Shown in pieces: positions 43,170-50,168 of a stretch of 50,168 nt of DNA (its first letter is position 1; each line of letters begins with the position of its first letter). The translations under genes were made by a program, and so were the position numbers. This DNA comes from Chromatiales bacterium (lineage in GTDB: Bacteria > Pseudomonadota > Gammaproteobacteria > Thiohalospirales > Thiohalospiraceae): positions 1 through 50,168 of the forward strand of contig JALSHD010000150.1 in assembly GCA_026982395.1 (NCBI GenBank), written 5' to 3'. A model generated the notes under the pieces. It was not told the DNA's origin. It saw only the letters and a program-made list of their open reading frames with translations, and did no database searches.

Positions 43170-45668
43170 ATGGGAAAGATAGTCAAGATAGTTGCCTCCC
43201 TGCTGGTTGCTCTCATTCTGCTGCTGGTTGTCGCCGCCGTCGCGCTGCCACTGTTGATTGATCCCAACGATTTCCGTGATGAAATATCCACTCTGGTCGA
43301 GGAACAGACCGGCCGCAAATTACAGATCGAAGGGGAGATCGGTTTTTCCGTATTTCCCTGGCTGGGAATCGAGCTGGGGGCGATGGAGCTGAGCAACGCA
43401 CCCGGCTTTGGAACCCAAGCCTTTGCCGGCATCGATCGGGCAGATCTGAAAATAAAACTGCTCCCGCTGCTGCGTAAACAGGTTGAGATAAAAACCATCG
43501 TTCTGCACGGACTGAATGTTAATCTTGCCCGTGATAAATCCGGCAAGACCAATTGGGACGATCTGGTCTCCTCCGAGCAGGAACAAACCCCGCCGGAGCC
43601 TGCCGAAGAGGAATCATCAGCCACCCTGGAGAGCCTTGAAGTCAGCGGAATCGAGATCCGCAATGCCCGTCTGAGTTGGGACGACCAGCAGAGCGGCGCC
43701 CGCTATGCGGTAAAAAACCTGAATCTGGAAACCGGTGCACTAAACCCCGGTCAACCCTTTCCCCTCAAACTGGAGCTGGATGCCGAGGCCAGCGAACCTG
43801 CTGTGCGCGCCCATGTGACATTTGCCAGCACTGTCACCTTCGATCTGGAGCGGGAAACCTATCTTCTTGACTCCCCCCGTATCGGCCTGAATACCAAGGG
43901 GGATATCATTCCCGGTGGAAACATCGACCTGAGCCTCGATGCCAACTCCATCAGCGCAGATCTGAAGCAGCAACTGGCACAGTTGAAAGGACTGAATCTA
44001 TTTGTGGCTGGCGCCCGGCTTACCGGTCAGGTTGATGTAAACAAGCTGCTGGACAAGCAGTCCATCAAGGGCGCCATTAAACTGGTACTGGAAAAACCGG
44101 AATTGTTACAACAGTTTCTTGGCAACGAGCCAGCACCTGTCAAACTGGAGGCACTTCAGGATACGGTATTGACCACCGCATTTAACGCCGATCTGGGTAC
44201 CCAACAGCTCAAGCTCGGTAATCTGAAATTGCAGACACTGGGAACAGAGCTTGTGGCAACCGTCGATGGCCAACAGATCATCGACAAACCACAATTCACC
44301 GGCACACTGAATCTTGGTCAACTCAACCTCCGCCAGCTACTGGAAAAACTGGCAATAGAGCTTCCTGAAACCGCAGATCCGGCGGTATTGCAATCACTGG
44401 CCATGAATCTCGATTTTGCTGCCACCACGGAAAGCGCCGAGGTTTCGAAACTCGAGCTGAAACTGGATGACACCACCCTGAAAGGCAGCGCCGGTATCAC
44501 CAACTTCAGCAAACCAGCCATCCGTTTTGACCTGTCCATTGACGGTATCGATGCGGATCGTTACCTGCCTCCACCAGCCGAGGAACCGGAACCGGCTCCG
44601 CAAAAGAGCACCAAAAAAGATCTGTTGTTGCCTGATTTCGAACTGCCACTGGAACCACTGCGTGAACTCAATCTGCAAGGCAAGCTGCGGCTGGGCAAAC
44701 TCAAAATAAGCGGCCTGCATGCAGCCGATATTCTGCTGGCGGTAAAAGCCAAAGACGGGCAACTGGAACTCAACCCGCTAAGCACTGCGCTCTATGGAGG
44801 AAATCTCACCACCCGCCTCACACTGGATGCCCGACAGGAAAAAGCCAAAATGAAGCTGCAGACAAAACTTGCCGGCCTGCAGGCAGGCCCACTTCTCAAG
44901 GATCTGGTAGATGACGACTACATCTCCGGCAAGGCAGATATCAGCATCGATGTAAGCGGCCAGGGTGCCACTTTCCTGCAGCTGCGCCAGACCATGAATG
45001 GCAAAGCCGCATTCTCATTCCAGAACGGGGCCGTCAAAGGAATCAATCTCGGCCAGATGTTGCGCAAGGCCTACGCGAAGCTGAGCAACAAGCCCCTGCC
45101 CAGGGAAGAAGAGACTGTCAAGACCGATTTCAGCGAACTGGGTGGCACCTTTACCATTGCCAACGGCGTGGTAACCAACAAGGATCTCAGTGCCAAGGCC
45201 CCCGCCTTGCGCGTTCAGGGTGAAGGAACCGTAAACCTTGTCACCGAGAAAATCAACTACCGCATCAGCACCTCTGTTGTTGGCACAGCTGCCGGACAGG
45301 GGGGAGCCGATCTCAAAGAACTCAAGGGTCTGACCATCCCGGTAAGAATTACCGGCAGCTTTGCAAATCCAAAAATCAAAGAAGATTTCACCTCGGCACT
45401 CAAAGCCAAAACCCAGGCTGAAATTGACAAGAAGAAAAAAAAGCTGGAAGCAAAACTGAAAGCTGAAGAAGTCAAGGCGAAGGCCAAACTGGATTCCGAA
45501 AAGGCCAAGGCCCAGGCCGAAGCAGAAAAGAAAAAACGGGAGCTGGAAGCCAAAGCCAAAGCCGAGGAGGAAAAGGCCAAGGCCAAGCTGGAACAGGAGA
45601 AGGAAAAAGCCAAACAACGCCTGGAAGACGAGCTGGAGAAAAAAGCTGGAGATCTGTTTAAGTTCTAG
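43170..45668 (+). CDS. asmA: AsmA family protein with Lys/Ala/Glu-rich C-terminal tail
   Basis: This 832-residue protein has one N-terminal membrane helix (about residues 7-28) followed by a long periplasmic region. The AsmA N-domain is clear: DPNDFRDEISTLVEEQTGR, FPWLGIELGAMELSNAPGFG and GKTNWDDL. The C-terminal AsmA_2-like part has GKAAFSFQNGAVKGINLGQML and ALRVQGEGTVNLVTEKINY. AsmA-like proteins are proposed to conduct phospholipids between membranes. The last 90 residues (from about 743) are a charged coiled coil rich in lysine, alanine and glutamate, like TolA, not seen in E. coli AsmA. The gene stands alone. Confidence 0.93.
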   Translation: MGKIVKIVASLLVALILLLVVAAVALPLLIDPNDFRDEISTLVEEQTGRKLQIEGEIGFSVFPWLGIELGAMELSNAPGFGTQAFAGIDRADLKIKLLPLLRKQVEIKTIVLHGLNVNLARDKSGKTNWDDLVSSEQEQTPPEPAEEESSATLESLEVSGIEIRNARLSWDDQQSGARYAVKNLNLETGALNPGQPFPLKLELDAEASEPAVRAHVTFASTVTFDLERETYLLDSPRIGLNTKGDIIPGGNIDLSLDANSISADLKQQLAQLKGLNLFVAGARLTGQVDVNKLLDKQSIKGAIKLVLEKPELLQQFLGNEPAPVKLEALQDTVLTTAFNADLGTQQLKLGNLKLQTLGTELVATVDGQQIIDKPQFTGTLNLGQLNLRQLLEKLAIELPETADPAVLQSLAMNLDFAATTESAEVSKLELKLDDTTLKGSAGITNFSKPAIRFDLSIDGIDADRYLPPPAEEPEPAPQKSTKKDLLLPDFELPLEPLRELNLQGKLRLGKLKISGLHAADILLAVKAKDGQLELNPLSTALYGGNLTTRLTLDARQEKAKMKLQTKLAGLQAGPLLKDLVDDDYISGKADISIDVSGQGATFLQLRQTMNGKAAFSFQNGAVKGINLGQMLRKAYAKLSNKPLPREEETVKTDFSELGGTFTIANGVVTNKDLSAKAPALRVQGEGTVNLVTEKINYRISTSVVGTAAGQGGADLKELKGLTIPVRITGSFANPKIKEDFTSALKAKTQAEIDKKKKKLEAKLKAEEVKAKAKLDSEKAKAQAEAEKKKRELEAKAKAEEEKAKAKLEQEKEKAKQRLEDELEKKAGDLFKF

Positions 45669-46016
45669 TCCGGATGTTCACCAAGCGGCGAGATAATCCA
45701 ATCTATTCACTACTCGCCGAGTAGTTATGTGTGCTCAAAGAACAAGTGAGGGATCGGCAATCTATAGCCAACTCTGCTTGCAGACACCGGTTCTGCAATT
45801 TGGCAAAGGCCTCCTTTCACGCAAACCACACCCTCAATCTTTGTCAACGCCAAATTCGACCTTTAGAATCTCCAAATTAAATAAAAATGTAACTTACTCG
45901 AACAACTATCGCCACATTTGTTGACTTTGAGTTTAGACTATGTCTAAATATACCCACAAACATGATCAGGCTAATGAGCTAAAAGAAACCAGGAAACCAA
46001 CAACAGGAGGAGCATT
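45669..46016 (+). promoter_or_regulatory. Intergenic region and promoter area of the peroxidase gene
   Basis: These 348 bases hold no convincing gene. A 17-base palindrome ACTACTCG-C-CGAGTAGT (45709-45725) follows asmA but lacks a T-run. Upstream of the peroxidase a TTGACT hexamer (45921-45926) could be a -35 box with CTAAAT 17 bases on as a weak -10, and the perfect dyad at 45932-45948 overlaps that interval. Confidence 0.5.
45932..45948. promoter_or_regulatory. Perfect dyad, candidate operator of the peroxidase gene
   Basis: TTTAGACTATGTCTAAA has two seven-base arms around TAT and lies 69 bases before the peroxidase ATG, within the putative -35/-10 interval. A factor bound here would most simply repress. 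It is not an FNR or ANR box (TTGAT-N4-ATCAA) and not an obvious CRP site. The cognate regulator is unknown. Confidence 0.45.
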
Positions 46017-47057
46017 ATGAAAATCACTAAATATTCCGCTCTGCTTGCCGCCGTTATTGCCGCACCGGCAATGGCTCAGCAGTGGCAGACATTACCGGAC
46101 ACACCGCCAACCCCAAAAGATAACCCGACTACCCCCGCCAAGGTTGAGCTGGGCAAGATGCTGTATTTTGACCCCCGTTTTTCATCCACCGGAACGGTCT
46201 CCTGCAACTCTTGCCACAACGTCATGCTGGGCGGTGAAGACAATCGACCGGTATCTGTTGGTATAGAGGGGCAAAAAGGTGGCCGCAGCGCTCCCACGGT
46301 CTGGAACGCCGCCTACCTGTCGGTTCAGTTCTGGGATGGCCGCGAACCAACTCTTGAAGCCCAGGCCAAGGGGCCGGTAATCAACCCTATCGAGATGGGA
46401 ATGGAGAGTCATGAAGAGCTGGTTAACCGGCGCCTGAAAGCGATTACCGGTTATAAACCCTATTTTGAAAAAGCCTTTGGCGAAGGTGACGTGGTAAATA
46501 TCGACAATTTTGCCAAGGCAATTGCGGCCTATGAGCGTACATTAATCACTCCTGACAGTCCTTACAGCCGTTATGTGAAAGGGGACAAAAAAGCACTGAC
46601 CGCCCAGCAGATCTCCGGCATGGAGAAATTCTCCAAACTCGGTTGTGGCGGATGCCACTCCGGCGGTGCATTTGCCGGCCCTGCAAAACCGCTGGGAGAA
46701 GGATTTTTCATGAAATTCCCGACCTATACCAATAACGAGTACGTCAACAAATACAACCTGGCAGAAGATGTTGGCCGCTTTGAGGTAACCAAAAAAGAAT
46801 CGGATAAAAACGTCTGGCGCGTTCCAACATTGCTTAATATTGCCCTGACCGCTCCTTACTTTCACAACGGCACAGTGAAGACTCTGGACGAGGCTGTTCG
46901 CGTGATGGCCAAGACACAGCTTAACAAGGATTTAAGTGATCAGGATGTTGCCGATATTGTTGCTTTCCTTAACGGTCTGACTGGCGAATTCCCCGAACAG
47001 ACCATGCCGAGACTGCCGGCAACACCCGATTCGGTAATTGCTGATATGAAAAAGTAA
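46017..47057 (+). CDS. Di-haem cytochrome c peroxidase
   Basis: This 346-residue protein has a signal peptide cleaved after AMA and two c-type haem sites, CNSCH (63-67) and CGGCH (210-214). Family landmarks include LGKMLYFDPRFSSTGTVSC, RSAPTVWNAAYLSVQFWDGR and WRVPTLLNIALTAPYFHNG. It reduces hydrogen peroxide to water in the periplasm with electrons from small c-type cytochromes or azurin. AGGAGG precedes the ATG. A strong terminator follows directly. It is monocistronic and convergent with crp. The MauG-type longer variant is excluded by length and motifs. Confidence 0.94.
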   Translation: MKITKYSALLAAVIAAPAMAQQWQTLPDTPPTPKDNPTTPAKVELGKMLYFDPRFSSTGTVSCNSCHNVMLGGEDNRPVSVGIEGQKGGRSAPTVWNAAYLSVQFWDGREPTLEAQAKGPVINPIEMGMESHEELVNRRLKAITGYKPYFEKAFGEGDVVNIDNFAKAIAAYERTLITPDSPYSRYVKGDKKALTAQQISGMEKFSKLGCGGCHSGGAFAGPAKPLGEGFFMKFPTYTNNEYVNKYNLAEDVGRFEVTKKESDKNVWRVPTLLNIALTAPYFHNGTVKTLDEAVRVMAKTQLNKDLSDQDVADIVAFLNGLTGEFPEQTMPRLPATPDSVIADMKK

Positions 47058-47080
47058 CAGGTTAGGCTGTTCCCAGCCGG

Positions 47081-47117
47081 AGCGTCTTCTGCCTGCGGGC
47101 AGGGGGCGCTTTTTTTT
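47081..47117 (+). terminator. Rho-independent terminator of the peroxidase gene
   Basis: The arms AGCG...CTGCC and GGGCAG...GCGCT form an interrupted GC-rich stem followed at once by a run of eight T residues, 23 bases after the peroxidase stop. On the opposite strand there is no U-run, so it does not serve crp. Confidence 0.8.
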
Positions 47118-47135
47118 GGCCGGGATAAAAGAAGT

Positions 47136-47759
47136 TTAGCGCGTTCCGTGGATCACCATGGTTTTACCACGGGCAGTAATCAGACCCTGCAGTTCCAGAT
47201 CTTTCAACACCCGACCCACCATCTCACGGGAACACCCCACAATACGCCCCAGCTCCTGACGGGTAATGCGAATCTGCATACCATCGGGATGCGTGATCGC
47301 ATCAGGCTGACGAGCAAGATCGAGCAGGGCCCCCGCCACGCGGCCGGTCACATCCAGGAACGCCAGATTGCCTGCCTTGCGGCTGGTATCGCGCAAGCGC
47401 ATAGCCATTTGCGATGCCAGCGCAAACAGGATTTCGGGGAACTGCGCTGAAATCTGGCGAAACTTAGTGTAACCGATCTCCGCCAGTTCACAATCCGTTC
47501 GGGCTCGCACCCAGGCGCTGCGCTGCTGACTGGAATCAAAAAGCCCCATCTCACCAAAGTAGTCACCCGGATTCAAATAGGCAAGCACCATCTCATGTCC
47601 CTCCTCATCCTCGATGAGAACAGAAACAGAACCCTTGATAATGTAATAGAGCACATCGGGACGATCGCCTTCGCATATAATGGTTCGTTTGGAGGCATAA
47701 TGCCGACGATGGCAATGGGCCAAAAATTTTTGGATAGTCTCTTGATCAGGTTGTTCCAT
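47136..47759 (-). CDS. crp: cAMP receptor protein (Crp/Vfr)
   Basis: This 207-residue regulator has an N-terminal cyclic-nucleotide domain. The cAMP phosphate pocket is [19 protein letters not shown]: Glu70, Arg80 and Ser81 match E. coli Glu72, Arg82 and Ser83. Thr125-Ser126 in the long C-helix match the base-contacting Thr127-Ser128. The helix-turn-helix spans about 167-188, and its recognition helix [13 protein letters not shown] keeps Arg178, Glu179 and Arg183, which read GTGA half-sites. It should therefore bind TGTGA-N6-TCACA. An AT-rich TATATT lies about 30 bases before the ATG. It is divergent from the OsmC-family gene. Confidence 0.95.
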   Translation of the reverse strand: MEQPDQETIQKFLAHCHRRHYASKRTIICEGDRPDVLYYIIKGSVSVLIEDEEGHEMVLAYLNPGDYFGEMGLFDSSQQRSAWVRARTDCELAEIGYTKFRQISAQFPEILFALASQMAMRLRDTSRKAGNLAFLDVTGRVAGALLDLARQPDAITHPDGMQIRITRQELGRIVGCSREMVGRVLKDLELQGLITARGKTMVIHGTR

Positions 47760-47918
47760 TTTCTACCATCAGGTTGTTTAATATAATGTGTTATAACAAT
47801 CCCGCTGGAATTGAGCAACCGACACCCTCACAAGACAGCATTATTCAGCACATCCCGGTAACATACCGTTTTTGCATTCAGCAGAAACGCCGAACTGGAT
47901 AGTGCGTCAGGAGAAATC

Positions 47919-48335
47919 ATGAAAGCACGAATCAAATGGGTAGAAGAGGTTACCTTCCTGGGAGAGTCGGAAAGCGGCCATTCCCTGATTATGGACGGAG
48001 CACCGGAAAACGGCGGTCGCAATCTTGGCATGCGTCCGATGGAGCTGGTACTGCTGGGCATGGGGGGGTGTACCTCTTTCGATATTATCCATATCCTGAA
48101 AAAAGCCCGGCAACCGGTTTCTGATTGTGTTGTCGAAATTAATGCCCAACGCGCAGAAAGCATTCCCAAGGTATTTACCCGCATCCATGTCCACTTCATA
48201 ATCAGCGGCACCGGCCTGAAAGAGACCCAGGTAAAGCGTGCAGTGAAGCTTTCTGCCGAAAAATACTGTTCAGCATCCCTCATGTTGGGAAAAACGGCTG
48301 AAATCACCCATGACTATGAGATCATTGAATCATGA
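47919..48335 (+). CDS. OsmC family protein
   Basis: This 138-residue protein of the OsmC/Ohr/YhfA group has both conserved cysteines: Cys51 in MGGCTSFDIIHIL and Cys117 in KYCSASLML. It also has MRPMELVLLGMGG, typical of the YhfA-like branch rather than Ohr. Members detoxify organic hydroperoxides or act on persulfides through the cysteine pair. AGGAGA precedes the ATG. The stop overlaps the start of the next gene (ATGA), so it is cotranscribed with a VOC protein and probably speD. Confidence 0.92.
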   Translation: MKARIKWVEEVTFLGESESGHSLIMDGAPENGGRNLGMRPMELVLLGMGGCTSFDIIHILKKARQPVSDCVVEINAQRAESIPKVFTRIHVHFIISGTGLKETQVKRAVKLSAEKYCSASLMLGKTAEITHDYEIIES

Positions 48336-48727
48336 ACAGACCTGAACCGACACTGGGCATGCGCCACATCGCTCTGTATGTGAACCAGTTTGAGGCGTGT
48401 GAAAAGTTCTATGTGGAGCTGCTGGGGATGCAGGTGGAGTGGCGCCCCGATGCGGACAATGTCTATCTGAGCTCCGGCAACGACAATCTGGCCCTGCACC
48501 GCAGCAACAAGAATTTCACTGGCCCGCAGCATCTTGACCACATTGGCTTTATCATCAAGACGCCGGAGCAGGTCGCGGTCTGGCATGATTTTCTGCTCGC
48601 CCACCGGATAACCATGCGAAGCACTGTCAAAAATCATCGTGATGGCGCCTGCAGCTTCTATTGCGAGGATCCGGATGGAAATATTGTACAGATGATCTAT
48701 CACCCACCATTGGCCGGGGAACGGTAG
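48332..48727 (+). CDS. VOC family protein (glyoxalase/bleomycin-resistance fold)
   Basis: This 131-residue protein has two beta-alpha-beta-beta-beta modules. The first starts [29 protein letters not shown], with a metal-type His10 region. The second has [15 protein letters not shown] and ends [17 protein letters not shown], with the usual glutamate replaced by Gln. Metal ligands may be incomplete, and the reaction is unknown. Dioxygenases, lyases and resistance proteins share the fold. The ATG overlaps the OsmC-family stop, so the two are translated together; speD follows after 13 bases. Confidence 0.85.
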   Translation: MNRPEPTLGMRHIALYVNQFEACEKFYVELLGMQVEWRPDADNVYLSSGNDNLALHRSNKNFTGPQHLDHIGFIIKTPEQVAVWHDFLLAHRITMRSTVKNHRDGACSFYCEDPDGNIVQMIYHPPLAGER

Positions 48728-48740
48728 CGAGATTCCACAG

Positions 48741-49553
48741 GTGATAAAAAAACTCAACAAAAAACTGAAACTGCATGGCTTCAACAACCTGACCAAAACG
48801 CTGAGTTTCAACATATACGATATCTGTTACACCCACACCACCAGGCAGCGCCGCGCCTATATCGAATATATCGATGAAGAGTACAACGCCGCACGCCTGA
48901 CCCGTATTCTGACCGAGGTTGCGCAGATCATCGGCGCCAACATTCTCAATATTGCCCATCAGGACTATGAACCTCAGGGTGCCAGCGTCACCATGCTGAT
49001 CGCCGAGGAGCCCGCTGCTTCCGGTAAACTATCCAACAGCGCAGCACCCGGCCCGTTGCCGGATGCGGTGGTTACCCATCTTGACAAAAGTCACCTGACG
49101 GTTCACACCTACCCGGAGAGTCACCCCCACAACGGGATCAGCACCTTCCGCGTCGATATCGATGTATCCACCTGTGGACTGGTTTCCCCCCTCAAGGCGC
49201 TAAACTATCTGATTCACAGCTTTGAATCCGATATTGTCATTATGGATTACCGGGTGCGTGGTTTTACCCGGAACGTACGCGGCAGAAAACACTTCATCGA
49301 CCACAAGATCAATTCAATCCAGAACTACCTGGCCAAAGACACCAAGGCACGCTATGAAATGATCGATGTCAACGTCTACCAGGAAAACATCTTCCACACA
49401 AAAATGATGCTAAAGGATTTCGAGCTAGACAACTACCTGTTCGATACGGATGGAAAAAAATTGAGCCCGACAGAGTACCACCAACTACATAAACGGATTA
49501 AACGGGAGATGCTGGAGATATTTTACGGACGCAATCTGCCGTCCACCACGTAG
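48741..49553 (+). CDS. speD: S-adenosylmethionine decarboxylase proenzyme
   Basis: This 270-residue enzyme of the E. coli type (class 1) decarboxylates SAM for spermidine synthesis. [40 protein letters not shown] and [20 protein letters not shown] are conserved. The self-cleavage site is [12 protein letters not shown], where Ser117 becomes the pyruvoyl group. [16 protein letters not shown] and the final YYGRN-like FYGRNLPS complete the match. GTG at 48741 is the start by length. It is the last gene of the osmC-VOC-speD run, and no speE follows. Confidence 0.96.
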   Translation: MIKKLNKKLKLHGFNNLTKTLSFNIYDICYTHTTRQRRAYIEYIDEEYNAARLTRILTEVAQIIGANILNIAHQDYEPQGASVTMLIAEEPAASGKLSNSAAPGPLPDAVVTHLDKSHLTVHTYPESHPHNGISTFRVDIDVSTCGLVSPLKALNYLIHSFESDIVIMDYRVRGFTRNVRGRKHFIDHKINSIQNYLAKDTKARYEMIDVNVYQENIFHTKMMLKDFELDNYLFDTDGKKLSPTEYHQLHKRIKREMLEIFYGRNLPSTT

Positions 49554-49579
49554 TGCAGTTCGAAGACGGGAAAGCACTT

Positions 49580-49619
49580 CAAAAAGAAAAACCCCCGGCG
49601 ACTCTCCGGTAACCGGGGG
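49580..49619 (-). terminator. Strong Rho-independent terminator of the tRNA-Ala/tRNA-Glu operon
   Basis: CCCCCGG and CCGGGGG form a very stable stem with an inner CCGG complement. On the minus strand it is followed by TTTTTCTTTTT, eight bases past the CCA of tRNA-Glu. speD (plus strand) ends 26 bases before it but gets no U-run from it. Confidence 0.9.
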
Positions 49620-49626
49620 CGTTATA

Positions 49627-49702
49627 TGGCGTCCCCAAGGGGATTCGAACCCCTGTTACCGCCGTGAAAGGGCGGTGTCCTAGGCCTCTAGACGATGGGG
49701 AC
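49627..49702 (-). tRNA. tRNA-Glu (TTC)
   Basis: The acceptor stem GTCCCCA pairs with TGGGGAC; the discriminator is G and CCA is encoded. The anticodon stem CCGCC/GGCGG encloses CTTTCAC, giving anticodon TTC. The T-loop GGTTCGAATCC is canonical. It lies 47 bases behind tRNA-Ala on the same strand. Confidence 0.97.
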
Positions 49703-49749
49703 AAACTTGTTTTGGCTGACATTAAAACGCCAACCCTCTCTTTCAATTT

Positions 49750-49825
49750 TGGTGGAGCTAGGCGGGATCGAACCGCCGACCCCTTGCATGCCATGCAAGT
49801 GCTCTCCCAGCTGAGCTATAGCCCC
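49750..49825 (-). tRNA. tRNA-Ala (GGC)
   Basis: GGGGCTA pairs with TAGCTCC (one G-T pair); the discriminator is A and CCA is encoded. The anticodon stem CTTGC/GCAAG encloses ATGGCAT, giving anticodon GGC. It is the first tRNA of a two-tRNA unit with tRNA-Glu. Confidence 0.97.
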
Positions 49826-49894
49826 GAAAGAGCGCGCATTTTACGCAGCCTCGCCGACGAGGTCAAGTACTAGCCTTGGCCATGTCAGCCCAAA

Positions 49895-50012
49895 GCAGTA
49901 ATGTCCCCTTTGTCCAATTCTAAAATGTCCCCTTTTAATAGTAGCATCCGGAGGGGTCACCGTGACAGAGGAGCGCATTACGATGAGTCAACAGGAGCTG
50001 GATCGGGCCGAC
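49895..50012 (+). pseudogene. 5' fragment of an ISNCY-like insertion sequence and its transposase gene
   Basis: AATGTCCCCTTT occurs twice (49900 and 49925) just ahead of a coding start at GTG 49962, preceded by GGAGGGG. The first 17 codons read VTEERITMSQQELDRAD, which matches the N-terminus of ISNCY-family transposases (MTxxRITMSxxELDR). Homology stops after codon 17 (50012) and a stop codon follows soon, so only the left end of the element survives. The doubled AATGTCCCC is typical of the end of such elements; that is recalled knowledge, not tested. Confidence 0.7.
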
Positions 50013-50168
50013 TGTTCCACAAGGCCGGAAAGCATTGGTCGATGAACAGTTGGAGGCCCCGAATGTTGCTGTGGTAGAGGTTCTGGCCACCGGGGCCGCT
50101 GCGGCCGTTGTAGTATTGCAGGGCCTGGCGGACAATGAAGCAGGCATTGTTCGGCTGCAGCAGGCGGG
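49978..50168 (-). CDS. C-terminal part of an unidentified gene, cut by the window edge
   Basis: On the minus strand the frame entering from the right edge reads RLLQPNNACFIVRQALQYY and then YHSNIRGLQLFIDQCFPALW, which looks like real protein. It passes the junction near 50013 into the inverted ISNCY-like fragment and stops at 49978. About 51 residues seem native and about 11 come from the insertion sequence, so the natural C-terminus may have been lost. I do not recognise the family. The rest lies outside the window. Confidence 0.5.
   Translation of the reverse strand, partial: RLLQPNNACFIVRQALQYYNGRSGPGGQNLYHSNIRGLQLFIDQCFPALWNSRPDPAPVDSS

Overview
The window looks like a chromosomal segment of a gammaproteobacterium, probably a sulfur-oxidising or otherwise chemolithoautotrophic one. 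The evidence is a bacterial-type phosphoribulokinase, an E. coli-type SpeD, a cAMP-binding Crp/Vfr protein, YcgL, the thiS-thiG-trmB order and a periplasmic di-haem peroxidase. No species can be named from the sequence alone. No rRNA operon, prophage or CRISPR array is visible.

Left region (1-17.7 kb). A tRNA-Arg is followed by eleven minus-strand genes (14398 down to 292) that form the export-side half of an exopolysaccharide locus. They encode six GT-B glycosyltransferases, two PAPS-type sulfotransferases, a heparinase II/III-like protein, a methyltransferase and a Wzy/WaaL-like membrane protein. Divergent from them, across a long regulatory gap with a CRP-like site, lie a lipoprotein gene and a secreted polysaccharide lyase gene. 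Together these suggest a sulfated, uronate-containing (glycosaminoglycan-like) extracellular polymer that the cell can also trim.

Middle region (17.7-26.1 kb). This block is bounded by two copies of the same short inverted-repeat element. It holds rfbF, an RmlC-like epimerase and a SAF-domain oxidoreductase (a CDP-deoxysugar branch), then a minus-strand set of surface proteins. These are a lipoprotein of cadherin-like repeats ending in an SGNH esterase with an overlapping APH-like kinase gene, an FGE-fold protein lacking the catalytic cysteines, and an Ig-like lipoprotein.

Lipid-linked pentose region (27.1-36.3 kb). A DPPR-synthase-like UbiA enzyme and a DUF212/PAP2-like phosphatase (plus strand) converge on a minus-strand run: FAD oxidoreductase, rfbG, LPG-synthase-TM flippase-like protein, DprE1-like oxidase, class III aminotransferase and GT-C transferase. 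This resembles the mycobacterial decaprenyl-phospho-arabinose pathway, but no DprE2 reductase is in the window. An aminotransferase stands directly after DprE1. The most interesting hypothesis is that the 2-keto lipid sugar is aminated, giving a lipid-linked 2-amino-2-deoxy-pentofuranose that the GT-C enzyme transfers.

Right region (36.4-50.2 kb). This is mostly housekeeping: prk, ycgL, a small membrane protein, trmB, thiG, thiS, tRNA-Gly, a DHH phosphoesterase, an SLC13 permease, a hairpin MITE, an AsmA protein, a cytochrome c peroxidase, crp, an OsmC protein, a VOC protein, speD, and tRNA-Glu/tRNA-Ala with a strong terminator. The right edge carries a fragment of an ISNCY-like transposase gene abutting the tail of an unidentified minus-strand gene.
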